From positions 1 through 52,015 of the forward strand of contig JAFIEK010000028.1 in assembly GCA_020832545.1 (NCBI GenBank): a DNA stretch of 52,015 nucleotides. Direction: 5' to 3'. Shown piece by piece: positions 25,932 to 33,914 of the stretch. This DNA is from Pararhodobacter sp. GTDB taxonomy: Bacteria; Pseudomonadota; Alphaproteobacteria; Rhodobacterales; Rhodobacteraceae. Position numbers and translations under genes: made by a program. The first letter of the stretch is position 1; each line of letters starts with the position of its first letter. The notes under the pieces are model-generated. The model ran no database searches, was not told where the DNA came from, and worked only from the letters and a program-made list of their open reading frames with translations.

Positions 25932-27280
25932 GCGTTGCTCCGCGTGATCGTCGCGCCAAGGGCGGTCATCAAAGGCTCAAACACCGGGAACGAGGTGGCA
26001 ATCGGCCCGCCGTCATCCACCTTTACCGGCTTTTTCGCCACCAGCCCCAGACACAGGAACGCCATAGCGATTCGGTGGTCCAGCCGGCTTTCTGCGGTCG
26101 CGCCTCCCGGCACGCCTTCCGGGCCGCAACCATGCACGATCAGGGTATCTTCGTTTTCCTCGATCCGTACGCCACAAGCCTCCAGCCCGCGCGCCATGGC
26201 GTCGATCCTGTCACTTTCCTTGACCCGCAACTCTTTGACCCCGTTCATCACCGTGCGCCCTTCGGCGCAGGCGGCCACCACCGACAGGATGGGGAATTCG
26301 TCAATCATGCTGGCGGCACGACCCGGCGGGGTTTCCACCCCCTTCAGCGCGCCAGTGTACCGCACCCGCAAATCCGCCACCGGCTCGCCCCCTTCCTCGC
26401 GCGGGTTTTCAAAGGTCAGGTCGGCGCCCATCTCGACCAATGTGGTGAACAACCCGTTGCGCGTGGGGTTCCGGCTGACACCGGGCACCGTGATCTCGGA
26501 ACCCGGGACGATCAGCGCCGCGCAGACCGGAAACGCCGCCGAGGACGGGTCGCGTGGCACCGCTACCGATTGCGCCACCAGCTCTGGCTGGCCAGTGAGG
26601 GTGATCACCCGGCCCTCGACCGTGTCCTCCACCGTGATCTCGGCCCCGAACCCACGCAGCATCCGCTCTGTATGATCGCGCGTCACCTCAGGCTCGATCA
26701 CCACGCTCTCGCCCGGCGCGTTCAGCCCGGCCAACAGCACCGCTGATTTCACCTGCGCCGAAGGCATCGGCAACGTGTAGCGCACCGGCACCGGGTCAGC
26801 CGCACCCACCACGGTCATCGGCAAGCGTCCGCCCGCGCGTCCGTGGGCCTGCGCGCCAAACAATGCCAGCGGGTCGGTCACGCGGCCCATCGGCCGTTTG
26901 TTGAGGCTGGCATCGCCGGTGAAGGTGGCACTGATCGCGGTGGTGGCCATCGCCCCCATGATCAGCCGCACCCCGGTGCCGGAATTGCCGCAGTCAATCA
27001 CCTGCTCGGGCTCGGCAAACCCGCCGACACCCACGCCTTGCACCGTCCATTCGCCGGGGCCGTGGCGGGTGACGGTGGCTCCGAATGCGCGCATAGCAGC
27101 GGCGGTGTCCAGCACATCCTGCCCCTCCAGCAAGCCGGTGATCCGCGTCTCACCTACTGAAAGCGCGCCGAGAATCAGCGCGCGATGGCTGATCGATTTG
27201 TCGCCCGGCACCTCGGCCACGCCCCGCAACGGGCCGGAACGGGCGGATTGCATCGGGATCGGGGTATCGTGGCCGGACAT
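25928..27280 (-). CDS. aroA: 3-phosphoshikimate 1-carboxyvinyltransferase (EPSP synthase)
   Basis: Sixth step of the shikimate pathway: transfers enolpyruvyl from PEP to shikimate-3-phosphate. 450 residues. [63 protein letters not shown] and [16 protein letters not shown] place it with class II enzymes, the group of Agrobacterium CP4 EPSPS. The PEP-site residue corresponding to CP4 Ala100 is Gly101 here (GNSGTGVRL). The start at 27280 ([10 protein letters not shown]) is chosen because sequence further upstream is not conserved. First gene of aroA-cmk. Confidence 0.95.
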   Translation of the reverse strand: MSGHDTPIPMQSARSGPLRGVAEVPGDKSISHRALILGALSVGETRITGLLEGQDVLDTAAAMRAFGATVTRHGPGEWTVQGVGVGGFAEPEQVIDCGNSGTGVRLIMGAMATTAISATFTGDASLNKRPMGRVTDPLALFGAQAHGRAGGRLPMTVVGAADPVPVRYTLPMPSAQVKSAVLLAGLNAPGESVVIEPEVTRDHTERMLRGFGAEITVEDTVEGRVITLTGQPELVAQSVAVPRDPSSAAFPVCAALIVPGSEITVPGVSRNPTRNGLFTTLVEMGADLTFENPREEGGEPVADLRVRYTGALKGVETPPGRAASMIDEFPILSVVAACAEGRTVMNGVKELRVKESDRIDAMARGLEACGVRIEENEDTLIVHGCGPEGVPGGATAESRLDHRIAMAFLCLGLVAKKPVKVDDGGPIATSFPVFEPLMTALGATITRSNA

Positions 27281-27350
27281 ACGCGCCTCTTTCTGCTGGC
27301 TCGGCCCCGCTGATAGCGCAAGGCGCAGCCCCGGTCCAGCGGCCCGCCCG

Positions 27351-27803
27351 TCAGGCCCGCTCATCCTTGGGCGAGCCCATGACCACAAAGGTGGTCAGGG
27401 CGCTGACTTGCGGCAGGGTGCCTAAAATCTCAGTGTGAAAATGCTTGTAGGCCACCAGATCAGCCACTTCCACACGCAACAGATACTCGACCGTTCCGGT
27501 GATGTTATGACACTCGCGCACTTGGCGCGCTGCGCGCATCGCCCGCTCAAAACCTTCCTGCGCGGCCTTGGTGTGCTGCGACAGGCCGACGGTGACATAG
27601 GCAACAAACCCGATCCCCCGTTGGCCTGGGTCCAGCACCGCGCGGTAGCCCGTAATCACGCCGCGCCGCTCAAGCTCCTGCACCCGGCGCAAACAGGCCG
27701 AGGGGGACAGCCCCACCCGCTCGGCCAGTTCCAGATTGGAAATCCGGCCCTCTTGCGCCAACACGCGCAATATCTTTTCGTTAATCTGGTCATTCATGTC
27801 CAT
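27351..27803 (-). CDS. Lrp/AsnC-family transcriptional regulator
   Basis: 150 residues from ATG 27803 (a GTG at 27824 is an alternative). N-terminal winged HTH with [20 protein letters not shown] and [20 protein letters not shown], then the RAM ligand-binding domain with [14 protein letters not shown] and [18 protein letters not shown]. Such proteins act as octamers or dimers responding to amino acids. It is divergent from a LysE-type exporter, a common local regulator-exporter pairing, so control of that gene in response to an amino acid is a reasonable inference. Confidence 0.92.
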   Translation of the reverse strand: MDMNDQINEKILRVLAQEGRISNLELAERVGLSPSACLRRVQELERRGVITGYRAVLDPGQRGIGFVAYVTVGLSQHTKAAQEGFERAMRAARQVRECHNITGTVEYLLRVEVADLVAYKHFHTEILGTLPQVSALTTFVVMGSPKDERA

Positions 27804-27880
27804 GAATTGCAGAAATACCTTCACTTGAGCACTTCTTGCAACCCGCTTGCGCTACAGACCGCATATCATTGCGCCTCAGT

Positions 27881-27910
27881 CAAAGCGAACCTCCCCAAAG
27901 CGAACCTCCC
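27881..27910 (+). repeat. Perfect 15-bp tandem duplication before the lysE start codon
   Basis: CAAAGCGAACCTCCC occurs twice head to tail, ending exactly at the base before ATG 27911. If translation began upstream, at 27836, it would encode two copies of Gln-Ser-Glu-Pro-Pro. No purine-rich ribosome-binding site lies in this stretch. Confidence 0.9.
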
Positions 27911-28504
27911 ATGACCCCCGACCATCTTTTCGCCCTCGCGGCCTTCGCCTTCGTCAGCTCCATCACACCGGGACCGAACAACCTGATGCTGCTGGCCTCA
28001 GGCGTAAATTTCGGCTTTCGCCGCACAGTGCCGCATATGCTGGGCATCGGGATCGGGTTCACGCTGATGGTGCTGCTGGTCGGGCTGGGGCTGGCCGGGG
28101 TGTTCACCGCCTGGCCTCCGGCCCGGCACATCCTGAAAATCTTAGCAACAGGCTATATGCTCTGGCTGGCATGGAAAATCGCCCATGCCGCCGCCCCCGA
28201 GGGTGCAGAGACCGGCGCACGGCCGCTCACCTTTCTGCAAGCGGCGGCCTTTCAATGGGTCAACCCCAAGGCCTGGACCATGGCCCTGGGCGCGGTGGCT
28301 CTTTACGCGCCGGGGCAAGAGATCGCGGCAGTTCTGTGGGTGGCCGGGGTTTTCGGGCTGATCAACCTGCCCTGTGTCTCCAGTTGGACTGTGCTGGGCC
28401 TCGCCCTGAAGCGCGCGTTGCAAAACCCGGCCCGTCTGCGTGTATTCAACTATGCGATGGCGCTGTTGCTGGTTGCCTCGCTCTACCCGGTGCTCACAGG
28501 ATAA
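27911..28504 (+). CDS. LysE/RhtB-family amino-acid exporter
   Basis: 197 residues with about six transmembrane helices. The family signature near the N-terminus is SSITPGPNNLMLLASGVNFG; FQWVNPKAWTMALGAV in the middle is equally typical. It exports amino acids or related metabolites; the substrate is unknown. ATG 27911 gives the normal family N-terminus (MTPDHLFALAAFAF), though no good ribosome-binding site precedes it. Divergent from the Lrp/AsnC regulator with about 105 bp between. Confidence 0.92.
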   Translation: MTPDHLFALAAFAFVSSITPGPNNLMLLASGVNFGFRRTVPHMLGIGIGFTLMVLLVGLGLAGVFTAWPPARHILKILATGYMLWLAWKIAHAAAPEGAETGARPLTFLQAAAFQWVNPKAWTMALGAVALYAPGQEIAAVLWVAGVFGLINLPCVSSWTVLGLALKRALQNPARLRVFNYAMALLLVASLYPVLTG

Positions 28505-28545
28505 GAAGGGGCAACATGCTCAGGGACCGCGTGACTTCATCTTGC

Positions 28546-28600
28546 CAGAAATACGCGTCGGGGTGAATGGCCGCAGGCCAGAGGGGGCGGCAGCCCCCTC
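28546..28600 (+). repeat. Intergenic hairpin repeat, copy A
   Basis: Member of the dispersed GC-rich family: lead sequence CAGAAATACGC, core GGGGTGAATGG, stem 1 TGGCC-GCA-GGCCA (28568-28580) and stem 2 GGGGGC-GGCA-GCCCCC (28583-28598). It lies between the convergent lysE and rpoH genes and may act as a terminator for one or both. Confidence 0.8.
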
Positions 28601-28614
28601 ACCAGCCCGTCTCG

Positions 28615-29511
28615 TCAACGAGCCGGGATCACCATACCTTTGTCACGCGCGAGCACACGCATACGGTCCTGCAGTTTCTCAAAGGCACGCACCTCGATCT
28701 GACGGATCCGCTCGCGGCTGACATCATAGCGCGCTGACAACTCTTCCAGCGTCACCGGCGGCTCTGCCAGGCGGCGCTCGGTCAGGATGTCGCGCTCGCG
28801 CTCGTTCAGCACGTCCATGGCCCCCATCAGAAGCGTCTGACGCGCCTCGAACTCCTCGCGGTCGGCGTAGCTGGAGGCCTGATCGGCATCCTCATCCTCC
28901 AGCCAGTCCTGCCAGCTGCCTGACCCGTCCTCACCGCCGATCGTAACATTGAGCGAAGCATCCGCGCCCGCCATCCGCCGGTTCATATCGATCACCTCGG
29001 TCTCGGTGACTGACAGGTCGGTAGCAAGCCGCTTCACGTTTTCAGGCCGCAGATCGCCCTCTTCCAACGCACCGATCCGCGACTTGGCCTTGCGCAGGTT
29101 AAAAAACAGTTTCTTCTGCGCCGAAGTGGTGCCCAGTTTCACCAGGCTCCAAGACCGCAGGATATATTCCTGAATGCTCGCCCGGATCCACCACATCGCA
29201 TAGGTGGCCAGCCGGAAGCCCTTTTCCGGGTCAAACCGCTTGACGGCCTGCATCAAGCCCACATTCGCCTCAGAAATCACCTCGGCCTGCGGCAGGCCGT
29301 AGCCGCGATAACCCATGGCGATCTTGGCGGCCAAACGCAGATGGCTGGTGACCAGCTTGTGCGCGGCCTCGGTATCCTGATGATCCACCCAGCGCTTGGC
29401 CAGCATGTATTCTTCCTGCGGCTCCAGCATCGGAAAGCGCCGGATCTCCTGCAGGTAACGGTTCATCCCCTGTTCGGGGGACGGGGCGGGCAGATTGGCA
29501 TAGCTGCTCAC
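28615..29511 (-). CDS. rpoH: RNA polymerase heat-shock sigma factor RpoH
   Basis: 298 residues of the sigma-32 family. Region 2 contains SHLRLAAKIAMGYRGYGL, EANVGLMQAVKRFDPEKGFR and YAMWWIRASIQEYILRSWS. The RpoH-specific box QKKLFFNLR follows, and region 4 has VSRERIRQIEVRAFEKLQ as the DNA-binding HTH. Rhodobacterales often carry two rpoH genes; I cannot assign this one to type I or II with certainty. The start is a GTG (29511) with AGGAG about 10 bases upstream, giving the conserved beginning SSYANLPAPSPEQG. Confidence 0.94.
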   Translation of the reverse strand: MSSYANLPAPSPEQGMNRYLQEIRRFPMLEPQEEYMLAKRWVDHQDTEAAHKLVTSHLRLAAKIAMGYRGYGLPQAEVISEANVGLMQAVKRFDPEKGFRLATYAMWWIRASIQEYILRSWSLVKLGTTSAQKKLFFNLRKAKSRIGALEEGDLRPENVKRLATDLSVTETEVIDMNRRMAGADASLNVTIGGEDGSGSWQDWLEDEDADQASSYADREEFEARQTLLMGAMDVLNERERDILTERRLAEPPVTLEELSARYDVSRERIRQIEVRAFEKLQDRMRVLARDKGMVIPAR

Positions 29512-29549
29512 GATGGTCCCACTCCTGTATGTAAATGGCCTTCACATTA

Positions 29550-29578
29550 CATAAAGGCACGATTGCCGCAACTTCAAG
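29550..29578 (-). promoter_or_regulatory. Candidate rpoH promoter
   Basis: Minus strand: CTTGAAGT with TTGAAG as a -35-like element, then about 16-17 bases and TTTATG/TTATGT. The CTTGAA start resembles the -35 of heat-shock promoters, which would allow autoregulation, but the -10 is closer to a housekeeping type. It lies about 40 bases before the GTG start. Confidence 0.35.
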
Positions 29579-29683
29579 AGCATCTCTGCGATCTATGAAG
29601 AACTTATGAAAATGGTAACGCGCGAAGGCGGGTCCGGATACCCCTGCTCACGCAGATGGGAAGGTCTGGCACGAAATGCCCTC

Positions 29684-30715
29684 TCAGCCACGCAGGTGCG
29701 CCAGCAGATCGGCCATATCGCGCGGCAGAGGTGCCTCGAACTCCATCTCGGCTCCGGTTGAAGGGTGGATGAATCCCAGGCTGGCGGCGTGTAGCGCCTG
29801 CCGCGGAAAGGCCGCCACCGCCTCGGCGGCACCATCCGGCAGGGCCGCAGCCGAAAGTTTGCGCCGCCCGCCATACACCGTATCGCCCACCAACCCATGC
29901 CCGGCATGCGCCAGATGTACCCGGATCTGATGCGTGCGCCCGGTCTCCAGCCAGCATTCCAGCAGCGCAAGCTGCGGCGGTGCCCCAAACACCTCATCCA
30001 CCCGCGCCCGAGTCACCGCATGGCGGCCCCGGTCAAAAAAGACCGCTTGCCGCTGCCGGTCATGGCGATGGCGATCCAGCCGCGAGGTGATCTTCATCAC
30101 GCCCCCACCCTCAAAGCTGACGCCGCGCACGCCGCGCAGACGCGGATCGCCGGCATCCGGCGCACCATGCGCCAGCGCCAGATATCGCCTGCGAACGCTG
30201 TGCGCCTCGAACTGGGCAGCCAGTAAGTGATGGGCGCGGTCGCTCTTGGCTACCACCAGCAGGCCCGAAGTGTCCTTGTCGATCCGATGCACAATCCCCG
30301 GGCGGCGCTCGCCGCCAACCCCCGAAAGGCTGTCCCCGCAATGATGCAAAAGCGCATTGACCAGCGTGCCTGACCCCGTACCCGGTGCCGGATGCACCAC
30401 CATCCCCACGGGCTTGTTGATGACGATCAGCGCTTCGTCCTCATGGACCACACTCAGCGCGATCGCTTCGGCGCGTGTTTCCACCTCGACGGCAGGGGCT
30501 ACGGCAATGTCGAACACATCCCCCGTCGACACCTTTGCCCGCGAATCACTGATCACCGATCCGGCGCGCGTCACCGCGCCCTCGGCAATCAGCCGCATCA
30601 GACGTGAACGCGACAGCGCCGCTTCCTCTGGCACATCGCGCGCCAAAGCCTTATCCAGACGGTCGGGCGGGTTGTCCCCGATCACCACGCGCAGCACCGA
30701 AAGGCCTGTTTCCAT
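29684..30715 (-). CDS. rluD: RluD-type 23S rRNA pseudouridine synthase
   Basis: 343 residues. N-terminal S4 RNA-binding domain (LSRSRLMRLIAEGAVTRAG), then the RluA-family catalytic domain with HRIDKDTSGLLVVAKSD holding the catalytic Asp, and LLECWLETGRTHQIRVHLAH. In E. coli RluD modifies U1911, U1915 and U1917 of 23S rRNA; the same sites are expected but not shown. Its ATG (30713-30715) overlaps by two bases the ATG of the divergent DUF6476 gene within one CATG palindrome. The neighbouring pairing with rpoH is on the same strand, 172 bp apart. Confidence 0.94.
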   Translation of the reverse strand: METGLSVLRVVIGDNPPDRLDKALARDVPEEAALSRSRLMRLIAEGAVTRAGSVISDSRAKVSTGDVFDIAVAPAVEVETRAEAIALSVVHEDEALIVINKPVGMVVHPAPGTGSGTLVNALLHHCGDSLSGVGGERRPGIVHRIDKDTSGLLVVAKSDRAHHLLAAQFEAHSVRRRYLALAHGAPDAGDPRLRGVRGVSFEGGGVMKITSRLDRHRHDRQRQAVFFDRGRHAVTRARVDEVFGAPPQLALLECWLETGRTHQIRVHLAHAGHGLVGDTVYGGRRKLSAAALPDGAAEAVAAFPRQALHAASLGFIHPSTGAEMEFEAPLPRDMADLLAHLRG

Positions 30716-31082
30716 GTCTCCGTCACCCCCGCGCGACGCACCCAAAACTACACCGCCTGAAACGATACAGGTTGAAACCACATCGCCTGAAACCACATCG
30801 GCCGGCCCCTTGCCGCCCGATCTGAGGTTTCTCAAAATTCTTGTCTCCACGCTCACGGGCGTGATGATCCTGGGCCTTGTAACGATCATCGCGCTGCTTG
30901 TCATCCGCCTGACCGCCGCGCCCGCGCCCCTTGCCCTGCCCGACACCATCACCCTGCCCGACGGCGCGTCAGCACAGGCCGTGACCCTCGCACCTGCGCA
31001 TGTGATCATCCTCAGTGAAACCGAAATCCTGTTCTACAATCGCGACAGCGGTCAACTTCAGCGCCGCGTCCCGCTTGAGTGA
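30714..31082 (+). CDS. DUF6476-type single-pass membrane protein
   Basis: 122 residues. A Pro/Thr-rich leader (about 40 residues) is followed by one transmembrane helix (LTGVMILGLVTIIALLVIRL, about 52-71) and a short soluble domain with strand-like repeats ending QLQRRVPLE. I recall this layout from DUF6476 proteins beside rluD in Rhodobacterales; function unknown. The start codon at 30714 overlaps that of rluD on the opposite strand. The Thr-rich leader contains near-tandem ETT/ETI segments (30760-30800). Confidence 0.8.
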   Translation: MSPSPPRDAPKTTPPETIQVETTSPETTSAGPLPPDLRFLKILVSTLTGVMILGLVTIIALLVIRLTAAPAPLALPDTITLPDGASAQAVTLAPAHVIILSETEILFYNRDSGQLQRRVPLE

Positions 31083-31106
31083 CCGCCATCGCCCCCTCAC
31101 CTTGCG

Positions 31107-31262
31107 ACAAATACGCTGGGGGTGAATGGCCGCAGGCCAGAGGGGGCAACGCCCCCTGAACAGCTCCCTGACCGCCGCGCGCGCCAGCGCGCGGCCCGGC
31201 CCAACAGGCGACGAAGGATCTGTGATCCTTCTGTCAACTGGCGGGAGCCCCCGCTTCCCGCC
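31107..31262 (+). repeat. Intergenic hairpin repeat, copy B (long form)
   Basis: It starts like copy A (AAATACGC, GGGGGTGAATGG, stem TGGCC-GCA-GGCCA, stem GGGGGC-AAC-GCCCCC) and continues with three more hairpins: CCGCGCGC/GCGCGCGG (31175-31194), GAAGGATC/GATCCTTC (31213-31231) and GCGGGA/TCCCGC (31241-31261). It fills the gap between the convergent DUF6476 and yebC genes; no coding sequence is supported in it. Confidence 0.8.
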
Positions 31263-31265
31263 CGT

Positions 31266-32006
31266 TCACAGCAGTTCCATCACCGCATCCGAAGCCTCGA
31301 AATTGGCGGTGACGGATTGCACGTCGTCATCATCCTCCAACGCATCCAGAAGCTTCATCAGCTTCTGCATCCCCTCAAGGTCCAGTTCGGTGGTGGTCTG
31401 CGGCCTCCAGACCAGCTTGGTCGATTCCGCATCGCCCAGACTTGCCTCCAGCGCATTCGACACCTCGGCCAGTTCTGTAAAATCGCACCAGATCACATGC
31501 CCTTCGTCCGAGCTTTCGACATCAGACGCCCCGGCCTCGATCGCGGCTTCCATCACCGTGTCAGCATCGCCAGCACCGGCCGGATAAAGGATCTGCCCCA
31601 TCCGGTCGAACATGAAACCGACAGAGCCGGTCTCGCCAAGATTGCCGCCATGTTTTGCAAAGAGCGAGCGCACATTCGAGGCGGTGCGGTTGCGGTTGTC
31701 GGTCATCGCCTCGACAATCACCGCCACGCCGTTGGGGCCATAGCCCTCGTAACGAATTTCCTCGTAGTTCTCGGCATCACCGCCCTGCGATTTCTTGATC
31801 GCCCGCTCAATCACCTCCTTGGGCACCGACACCGCCTTGGCCTCTTTTACGGCCAGACGCAGGCGCGGGTTCTTGTCGGGGTCAGGCTCACCCATTTTGG
31901 CGGCGACGGTGATCTCTTTCGACAGCTTTGAAAACAGCTTCGCGCGCGCGGCATCCTGCCGGCCCTTGCGATGCTGGATGTTGGCCCATTTGGAATGGCC
32001 TGCCAT
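31266..32006 (-). CDS. yebC: YebC/PmpR/TACO1-family protein
   Basis: 246 residues, standard for the family. It begins [20 protein letters not shown], and has [33 protein letters not shown] and [20 protein letters not shown], all diagnostic. Family members have been described as DNA-binding transcription factors and, more recently, as ribosome-associated factors that relieve stalling at proline stretches; the mitochondrial relative TACO1 is a translation activator. Start at 32006 with GGAGAG upstream. Confidence 0.95.
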   Translation of the reverse strand: MAGHSKWANIQHRKGRQDAARAKLFSKLSKEITVAAKMGEPDPDKNPRLRLAVKEAKAVSVPKEVIERAIKKSQGGDAENYEEIRYEGYGPNGVAVIVEAMTDNRNRTASNVRSLFAKHGGNLGETGSVGFMFDRMGQILYPAGAGDADTVMEAAIEAGASDVESSDEGHVIWCDFTELAEVSNALEASLGDAESTKLVWRPQTTTELDLEGMQKLMKLLDALEDDDDVQSVTANFEASDAVMELL

Positions 32007-32107
32007 GTTACTCTCCGCTTGAAATCTCGGCCTGCCTATAGTGCAGCGCCCCCCCGGCTGGCAAGGGCAGGGCAGCCTGGGTTGGGCACTGGGCCGGGCG
32101 CGGCCAG

Positions 32108-32140
32108 AAAAAACCGCGCTCCGGACACTCCGAAGCGCGG
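32108..32140 (-). terminator. Rho-independent terminator of carD
   Basis: A 12-bp stem (32114-32125 with 32129-32140, one G-T position) is followed on the minus strand by six T (32108-32113). It lies 35 bp after the carD stop. Confidence 0.88.
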
Positions 32141-32175
32141 CAAAATGTCACAGGACACCTGCGTGGTGCTGCGCC

Positions 32176-32685
32176 TCAGGCGGCGCGGGCCACAAGAACA
32201 TCGCCGACCTGACGTTGTGCACCGGCCTCATCAAGGCCCGAAACCGCAGCAACCTCACGTGTCAGGCGCTCAAGCGCAGCTTCATATAGCTGGCGCTCGG
32301 AATAGCTTTGCTCGCGCTGATCATCGGTGCGGTGCAGGTCGCGCACCACTTCAGCAATGGCCAGCAGATCACCGGAATTGATCTTCTGCTCATATTCCTG
32401 CGCACGGCGCGACCACATGGCACGCTTGACGCGGGCCTTGCCGCGTAGCGTCGCAAGTGCTTTCGACACGATATCGGGCGACGACAGCGAGCGCATGCCC
32501 ACCTGTGTGGCCTTGTCGGTCGGTACACGCAGGGTCATCTTGTCCTTTTCAAACGAGATCACAAACAGCTCAAGCTGCATCCCGGCGATTTCGCGCTCCT
32601 CAATTGAGACAATCTTGCCCACGCCATGCGCGGGATAAACCACGAAATCATTGGGGCGAAACTCGGCTTTGCGGGCTTTGCTCAT
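32176..32685 (-). CDS. carD: CarD/CdnL-family transcription regulator
   Basis: 169 residues. An N-terminal RNA-polymerase-interacting Tudor-like domain (FRPNDFVVYPAHGVGKIVSI) and a helical C-terminal DNA-binding domain with KARVKRAMWSRRAQEYEQKI. CarD binds RNA polymerase beta and stabilises open complexes at housekeeping promoters; it is widespread in alphaproteobacteria. Start at 32685 (MSKARKAEF) is the conserved one; further-upstream codons are not. Terminated by a strong hairpin and preceded by a 285-bp gap with a candidate promoter. Confidence 0.95.
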   Translation of the reverse strand: MSKARKAEFRPNDFVVYPAHGVGKIVSIEEREIAGMQLELFVISFEKDKMTLRVPTDKATQVGMRSLSSPDIVSKALATLRGKARVKRAMWSRRAQEYEQKINSGDLLAIAEVVRDLHRTDDQREQSYSERQLYEAALERLTREVAAVSGLDEAGAQRQVGDVLVARAA

Positions 32686-32835
32686 ACTGGCGTTTCCTCG
32701 GCTTTGGCCCACATTCGGCGACAAGTAACCCACGGGAAAACGACGTTTCCCGCGACAGGGTCGTGATATCACCAAAAAAGCACCCTACAGGCGAGCAGCA
32801 CTGCGGATGCCGGGCAGGTTCTGAAATGTAACCCT

Positions 32836-32863
32836 TTAATAACACAAAAATGCTGCGAATCAA
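32836..32863 (-). promoter_or_regulatory. Candidate sigma70-type promoter of carD
   Basis: Minus strand: TTGATT, 16 bases, TATTAA, in a locally AT-rich patch, about 150 bases before the carD start. The leader also contains the interrupted palindrome GGGAAA-N6-TTTCCC (32734-32751), which could be a hairpin or an operator. Confidence 0.45.
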
Positions 32864-32970
32864 AGCCCTGAATCGGCAAAGCCCCTGGAGGCAGCCCCAA
32901 CCACGGGCCCGACAGGCCCTTCAACACCGGTGGGACAGCCGCTCAATCAGTGGCCCGGACTTTCGTCCAA

Positions 32971-33309
32971 TCAATCGCCTTCGCCGGGGGCTTCCGAGAA
33001 GAACTTGTCCAGTTTTCCAGCCTCGCCGTCGCGTTCGGTGGCTTCGGGAAGCGGGTCGCGGCGCTGGGTGATAACCGGCCATTGCTCGGAATACTTGCGA
33101 TTGAATTCCACCCACGGCTCCATCTCGGGCTCGGTATCAGGACGAATCGCATCGGCGGGGCATTCAGGCTCGCAAACACCGCAGTCGATACATTCATCCG
33201 GGTGGATCACCAGCATGTTTTCGCCTTCGTAGAAGCAGTCCACGGGGCAGACTTCCACGCAGTCAGTGTATTTGCAGGCGATGCAATTGTCGGTCACGAC
33301 ATAGGTCAT
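32971..33309 (-). CDS. fdxA: Seven-iron ferredoxin FdxA
   Basis: 112 residues. The cysteine pattern is that of 3Fe-4S/4Fe-4S ferredoxins such as Azotobacter ferredoxin I: Cys9, Cys17 and Cys50 for the 3Fe-4S cluster; Cys21, Cys40, Cys43 and Cys46 for the 4Fe-4S cluster. A C-terminal extension ([19 protein letters not shown]) is typical of FdxA. Low-potential electron carrier; its partner is not evident here. Start at 33309 (MTYVVTDNC). Downstream of the S4 gene on the same strand. Confidence 0.96.
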   Translation of the reverse strand: MTYVVTDNCIACKYTDCVEVCPVDCFYEGENMLVIHPDECIDCGVCEPECPADAIRPDTEPEMEPWVEFNRKYSEQWPVITQRRDPLPEATERDGEAGKLDKFFSEAPGEGD

Positions 33310-33461
33310 GGCGGCGCTTGTCCTCATTAAACCGTCCCGGACTTAATCCGGTTCTGGCAATCATTCAAGCCATGCCTGAGCATTTGTTTGCATACGCCCA
33401 AATAATGGCGCTGGCGCAGCCCCCCGGACCCATTTCCATGCCCTGATCACCGGCCGTCACT

Positions 33462-33863
33462 TCAGTCACCAGTATCGCGCCCGCGCAGCGCGTCAAAGGC
33501 ACGCCGGTCGCGGCCCTGTGGGCGGCCACCGGACGCCGCGCGCGGGCGTGACAAGTCCGGCGGGGGTGGTGCGGGGGACAGGTCATCATATAGCGCCTGC
33601 GCCTCGGGGGCAGGGCCGCGCCGGGTACCCGGAGCCAGCATCCGCACCACGCGCACCCGCTCGCCCTGAACAAAGGTCAGCACATCGCCCGGACGCAGTT
33701 GCACCGCCGGTTTGGCCACAGGCTGGCTGTTCAGCCGCATCCGTCCGCTACTGACCGCCTGCGCGGCCAGGCTGCGCGATTTGAAAAACCGCGCGTGCCA
33801 CAGCCATTTGTCCAGCCGGATCGGGCCGGCATCGGGTACAGCGGAGCCGGTGCCTGCGACCAT
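33462..33863 (-). CDS. S4-domain RNA-binding protein (Hsp15-like)
   Basis: 133 residues. N-terminal S4 domain with IRLDKWLWHARFFKSRSLAA and SSGRMRLNSQPVAKPAVQLR, like Hsp15 (HslR), which rescues stalled 50S subunits carrying nascent chains in E. coli. The C-terminal half is a basic, Pro/Arg-rich tail without fold. It lies 51 bp downstream of the SUV3-like helicase on the same strand; both are RNA-related, which suggests a shared role in RNA handling. The 152-bp gap before fdxA shows no gene. Confidence 0.9.
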   Translation of the reverse strand: MVAGTGSAVPDAGPIRLDKWLWHARFFKSRSLAAQAVSSGRMRLNSQPVAKPAVQLRPGDVLTFVQGERVRVVRMLAPGTRRGPAPEAQALYDDLSPAPPPPDLSRPRAASGGRPQGRDRRAFDALRGRDTGD

Positions 33864-33895
33864 CGCGCGTCAGGTCTTGTCGCGGCGCCCCCAGC

Positions 33896-33907
33896 GGGGG
33901 GGGGGGG
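33896..33907. repeat. G12 homopolymer
   Basis: Twelve consecutive G between the S4 start codon and the helicase stop codon; a further G run (33918-33924) overlaps the last helicase codons. Such tracts are slippage-prone both in the cell and in sequencing. Confidence 0.7.
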
Positions 33908-33914
33908 AGCGGGT

